A stretch of DNA of 64,000 nt from JAYPAN01 sp049597955 (GTDB taxonomy: Bacteria; Pseudomonadota; Alphaproteobacteria; RS24): contig JBMYND010000002.1 of NCBI GenBank assembly GCA_049597955.1, positions 310,001-374,000 of the forward strand, read 5' to 3'. The position numbers and the translations under genes were made by a program. The notes under the pieces were generated by a model. It was given only the letters and a program-made list of their open reading frames with translations, was not told the DNA's origin and searched no databases. Of this stretch, positions 61,619 through 64,000 are shown piece by piece. Each line of letters opens with the position of its first letter. The first letter of the stretch is position 1.

Positions 61619-62206
61619 TTATTCCCCCAATTCATCGCGTTTGATTTCGGCTTCCGAACGGGCAAAACCCCTTTCCCTGATATGGTCGAAACCGTCGCCG
61701 CTTGGCGGTGCCTTTTCATCCTCCCAAGGGTGCGTTTTGGTTTGTTGTGGCGATTGTGCGGCTGGTTCCTTTTTTCGCCAAGGCAGGTGATTGATTAGCC
61801 GCCGCCCGCCAGCCCGAACAAGGCGCAACGGGTTGCGTCTCTCCCAGTTTATCATGCTGCCTCTTTTCCATTTCGGCAAGCGCAGCCGTTTAAGCCATTT
61901 CCGGCGCCGAGGCTTGAGTGCATTTATGGTGCGGGGCGTTTCTCTTTTTTGCTTTTTTTCACCACGGAAAATGAAAGGCCAAAGCAGGAAAATAAAAAGG
62001 ACGATGCCATATCCGGCGTTTTTAATCACCAGCAGGACTGCCAGATAGTCGGTCTTTTCAGTCAGCAGCAGATATTTTTCCGCCTCGCTGGCACCATACC
62101 AGACAAGCCCCATGCCCAATGCGCCAAACAAAACCTGCCCATAGCGGCGTTGAAGAAACCCCCAAAGCCCCCATGCCAGCAATAATTGGCCTATGACACG
62201 CAACAT
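61619..62206 (-). CDS. Hypothetical membrane protein
   Basis: 195 residues. Two or three N-terminal hydrophobic segments (about 1-40, 55-82), then a very basic region (KPRRRKWLKRLRLPKWKRG), then a polar tail with Glu/Arg. Not recognised. Its ATG overlaps the stop of the preceding small gene (TGATG), so the pair is coupled. Located just past the tRNA-Leu, on the opposite strand. Confidence 0.65.
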   Translation of the reverse strand: MLRVIGQLLLAWGLWGFLQRRYGQVLFGALGMGLVWYGASEAEKYLLLTEKTDYLAVLLVIKNAGYGIVLFIFLLWPFIFRGEKKQKRETPRTINALKPRRRKWLKRLRLPKWKRGSMINWERRNPLRLVRAGGRRLINHLPWRKKEPAAQSPQQTKTHPWEDEKAPPSGDGFDHIRERGFARSEAEIKRDELGE

Positions 62207-62496
62207 CAGAGTGTGCTAATCCCAAACGGTATCAAAATGGCGCTGAGGCCGCCGCGTTTAATCTGCTTGTGTATTTTCTGAACTTCGCTGTGAACAATAA
62301 TTTCGCGCTGGTTTTCGTTAAGCTCGGAGAGATTTATACCCTGTTGCGCAAGCGTTGTTTTGGCGTTTTTTATGGCCTGTTCCAATATGCGGCGGTTCAA
62401 ATCAGCGCGCAGATTTTTCGGCCTCACCCGTTTTACCTTGGCCGACACTCTCTGCCAGCTTATCCGGCGATATATTCTTCTGACTTTGGCGCGCAT
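62206..62496 (-). CDS. Hypothetical basic protein
   Basis: 96 residues. Strongly basic N-terminus (MRAKVRRIYRRISWQR), then a helix-rich central part with SELNENQREIIVHSEVQKIHKQ and a hydrophobic end (GLSAILIPFGIS). Could bind nucleic acid or membrane; no family recognised. Coupled to the next gene by a 1-nt stop/start overlap. Confidence 0.6.
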   Translation of the reverse strand: MRAKVRRIYRRISWQRVSAKVKRVRPKNLRADLNRRILEQAIKNAKTTLAQQGINLSELNENQREIIVHSEVQKIHKQIKRGGLSAILIPFGISTL

Positions 62497-62642
62497 TCAT
62501 GTCTCCTGTTTGACCCCGAAAGAACAAACAAACACAAACGCAACATATCGCATGGGGTGGATAAACAATATCACACCCCGCCATCATTGCAAATTGCTGG
62601 CCAGTGGCAAAGCCGGCAAGGAAAACAGCGCCGCTTGCGGGC

Positions 62643-63824
62643 TTATCGGTGGATATTATCGGCTATGCCGCGCAATTTGCCATCCTGCACCTGGTCGAGA
62701 AACACGCTGTCGCTGCCGCTGTGATTGGTCGGCGTGAAGCTGTGCAAGGGCGTGCCAATGCCGTCATCGAAATCGCGTATCTGCTCCATCGCGGCAATCA
62801 GCTTATCGACCGTCAGGTCGCGGCCGGCTTTTTCCAGCGCCGCAATCAGCACTTTGGTGGGCAGATAGCCATATTGCGTGCCGACCGGCGGGGTGGTGCC
62901 ATAGCGGGCTTGATATTTTTCGATAAAGGCAAGCTGGTTTGGCGTCGCCGAGTCGCGATACAGCGCGCGCGTGCTGCCGGCGACATAATAGCCTTGCGTG
63001 GCATTGCCCTGCGCCGAGGCGACGATTTGGTCATTGGACGCCTGACTGCCGACAATATCGGCGGTGATGCCCAGCTTGCGCGCGGTGGCATAGCCGATAA
63101 TCGTGTCTTGAATAATCGTGCCGAACACAATCAGGTCGCAATTGGCGCGTTTCAGCGCGGTCATCGCGCCGACAAATTCAGTCTCGGTGGATTTATGCCG
63201 CGTCTCGGCGACCAGTTCCAGCCCCAGCGCGCTCACTTCCTGCATAATCGCATCTTTTATTTCTTGGCCGTAATCCGTGTCCTGATAAAAGGCGCAAATG
63301 CGCTTATGCCCTTTGTTTTTGTGGAAATAGCGAATGGCAGCGCGGGTTTGCTGGTTATAGGTGGACAAAGCCTGAAATTTCAGCCGGTGAAACGGCTCAA
63401 TCATGGTGACAGCACCGGAGACCGGAAACAGATTGGGGATATTGGCAGCCAATTGGCGGCGCAAAACCGCATTATTTTGCGGCGTCCCCAAGGCCAGATG
63501 AATGGCAAAAACGCGGTCACGATTGGTCAGCTTGTTCATCGCTTTCACCGCAAGCGGCACCTGATATTGGCTGTCCTCAACAATATAGCGGATTTTGCGG
63601 CCATGAATCCCGCCCTTGGCATTGACCTCATCAAATAAAAGCCGCGCCGCATTGGTCGAGGAAACACCCCAAATCGAGGCCGGGCCGCTCAAGGCGGTAT
63701 GCGCGCCGATAATGATTTCCGTATCGGTGACGCCGCGCTCGGCCAAAGCCGGTGTGGCCGCCATAAACGCGCCGGCCAAAGCCGCCATCAGGCTGTTTTT
63801 GAATGTGATTTTATTTCCGAACAT
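62643..63824 (-). CDS. Liv-type ABC transporter substrate-binding protein
   Basis: 393 residues from MFGNKITF. A signal peptide (LMAALAGAFMAATPALA) precedes a periplasmic binding fold I: VTDTEIIIGAHTALSGPAS near the N-terminus, AARLLFDEVNAKGGIHGRKI, and KALSTYNQQ-like (LSTYNQQTRAAIRY) later. Branched-chain amino acids or another small acid or amide is likely. AAGGG precedes the ATG. An acyl-CoA ligase gene lies directly upstream on the same strand; such ligases often sit in Liv-type operons. Confidence 0.85.
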   Translation of the reverse strand: MFGNKITFKNSLMAALAGAFMAATPALAERGVTDTEIIIGAHTALSGPASIWGVSSTNAARLLFDEVNAKGGIHGRKIRYIVEDSQYQVPLAVKAMNKLTNRDRVFAIHLALGTPQNNAVLRRQLAANIPNLFPVSGAVTMIEPFHRLKFQALSTYNQQTRAAIRYFHKNKGHKRICAFYQDTDYGQEIKDAIMQEVSALGLELVAETRHKSTETEFVGAMTALKRANCDLIVFGTIIQDTIIGYATARKLGITADIVGSQASNDQIVASAQGNATQGYYVAGSTRALYRDSATPNQLAFIEKYQARYGTTPPVGTQYGYLPTKVLIAALEKAGRDLTVDKLIAAMEQIRDFDDGIGTPLHSFTPTNHSGSDSVFLDQVQDGKLRGIADNIHR

Positions 63825-63874
63825 TGAGCTACCCTTTCGCTTACGCACTGTCTTTATCGCGCCTACTCTAATCT

Positions 63875-63922
63875 GCATACCCTATCCTGCATACTTTATC
63901 CCGCATACTCTATCCTGCATAC
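63875..63922. repeat. 14-bp tandem repeat over an acyl-CoA ligase stop codon
   Basis: Three units of GCATAC(N)8 at 63875, 63889 and 63903, then a final GCATAC. On the minus strand the unit includes the end of the ligase reading frame and its TAG stop. Confidence 0.92.
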
Positions 63923-64000
63923 ATGGCGTCAATCAAATCCTTATAGGTTTTGGCCACCATGGAGCGTTTCAATTTCATTGTCGCCGTCAATTCCTCATCA
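63910..64000 (-). CDS. C-terminal end of an acyl-CoA synthetase (AMP-binding enzyme)
   Basis: 30 residues, reading DEELTATMKLKRSMVAKTY then KDLIDAMYAG and TAG. The ELTxTMKxKR segment is the C-terminal end of long-chain fatty acid CoA ligases, where the catalytic Lys precedes the last helix. The rest lies beyond the right edge. Same strand and direction as the Liv-type binding-protein gene. Confidence 0.8.
   Translation of the reverse strand, partial: DEELTATMKLKRSMVAKTYKDLIDAMYAG

Noticed and set aside
63875..63922. CRISPR-like array
   Set aside because: Units of 14 bp without distinct spacers; it is a tandem repeat over a gene end.

Overview
The window looks like a chromosomal segment of a free-living marine alphaproteobacterium. 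The basis is a proteorhodopsin gene, a recA promoter with the alphaproteobacterial GTTC-N7-GTTC SOS box, the gene orders recA-alaS-icd and purC-purS-purQ-purL-bolA-grxD, a one-cysteine DksA, and a candidate small RNA of the CCUCCUCCC-motif (cuckoo/CcsR) type. A SAR116-like lineage would fit, but that is inference from gene content. There is no integrase, transposase, phage module or CRISPR array.

Layout. 1-3.1 kb: end of a PLP decarboxylase gene coupled to an agmatinase-family gene, then a large secreted RTX-type protein. 3.2-3.4 kb: candidate anti-Shine-Dalgarno sRNA downstream of thiC (3.5-5.4 kb). 5.4-9.9 kb: methyltransferase, zinc importer genes znuB/znuC, green-type proteorhodopsin with its promoter and terminator, and a PCu(A)C copper chaperone. 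10-20.5 kb: an oxidative/catabolic block (flavin monooxygenase, PQQ quinohemoprotein dehydrogenase, GPH symporter, N-acyl-D-amino-acid deacylase-like amidohydrolase, DUF1329 protein), interrupted by a tightly overlapped three-gene operon built on an ExbB/TolQ-type proton channel. 20.5-25.6 kb: a methyltransferase, a coupled glycosyltransferase/methyltransferase/six-hairpin-enzyme operon, an epoxide-hydrolase-like gene and a small gene behind a Fur-box promoter. 25.7-34.3 kb: dipeptide epimerase, ferredoxin, chorismate mutase, ferredoxin-NADP reductase, pgsA, uvrC, folB, folM-like SDR and an outer-membrane barrel. 34.4-43.1 kb: uvrB, small membrane and Cache proteins, an aspartate aminotransferase, a methyltransferase-AlkB pair, an orphan Phd antitoxin with a decayed RelE remnant, and a vWA/MoxR pair. 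43.4-51.1 kb: dksA, recA, alaS, icd, trmJ-like, rpsD. 51.1-58.8 kb: grxD, bolA, purL, purQ, purS, purC, purB, radC, map, all leftward. 58.9-64 kb: CinA-like protein, a small secreted protein, an MBL-fold lipoprotein, tRNA-Leu(UAA), two coupled hypothetical genes, a Liv-type binding protein and the end of an acyl-CoA ligase.

How the genes work together. The purine genes encode the three-part FGAM synthase plus PurC and PurB. BolA and Grx4 form an iron-sulfur module. UvrB, UvrC, RecA, AlkB and RadC are repair-related. Proteorhodopsin supplies light-driven proton motive force, which the ExbB-like channel could in principle spend.

A recurring oddity is short tandem duplication (6-15 bp units) at gene ends. 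In dksA, uvrB and the acyl-CoA ligase gene the repeated unit carries the stop codon. In alaS and the RTX gene the units are in frame.
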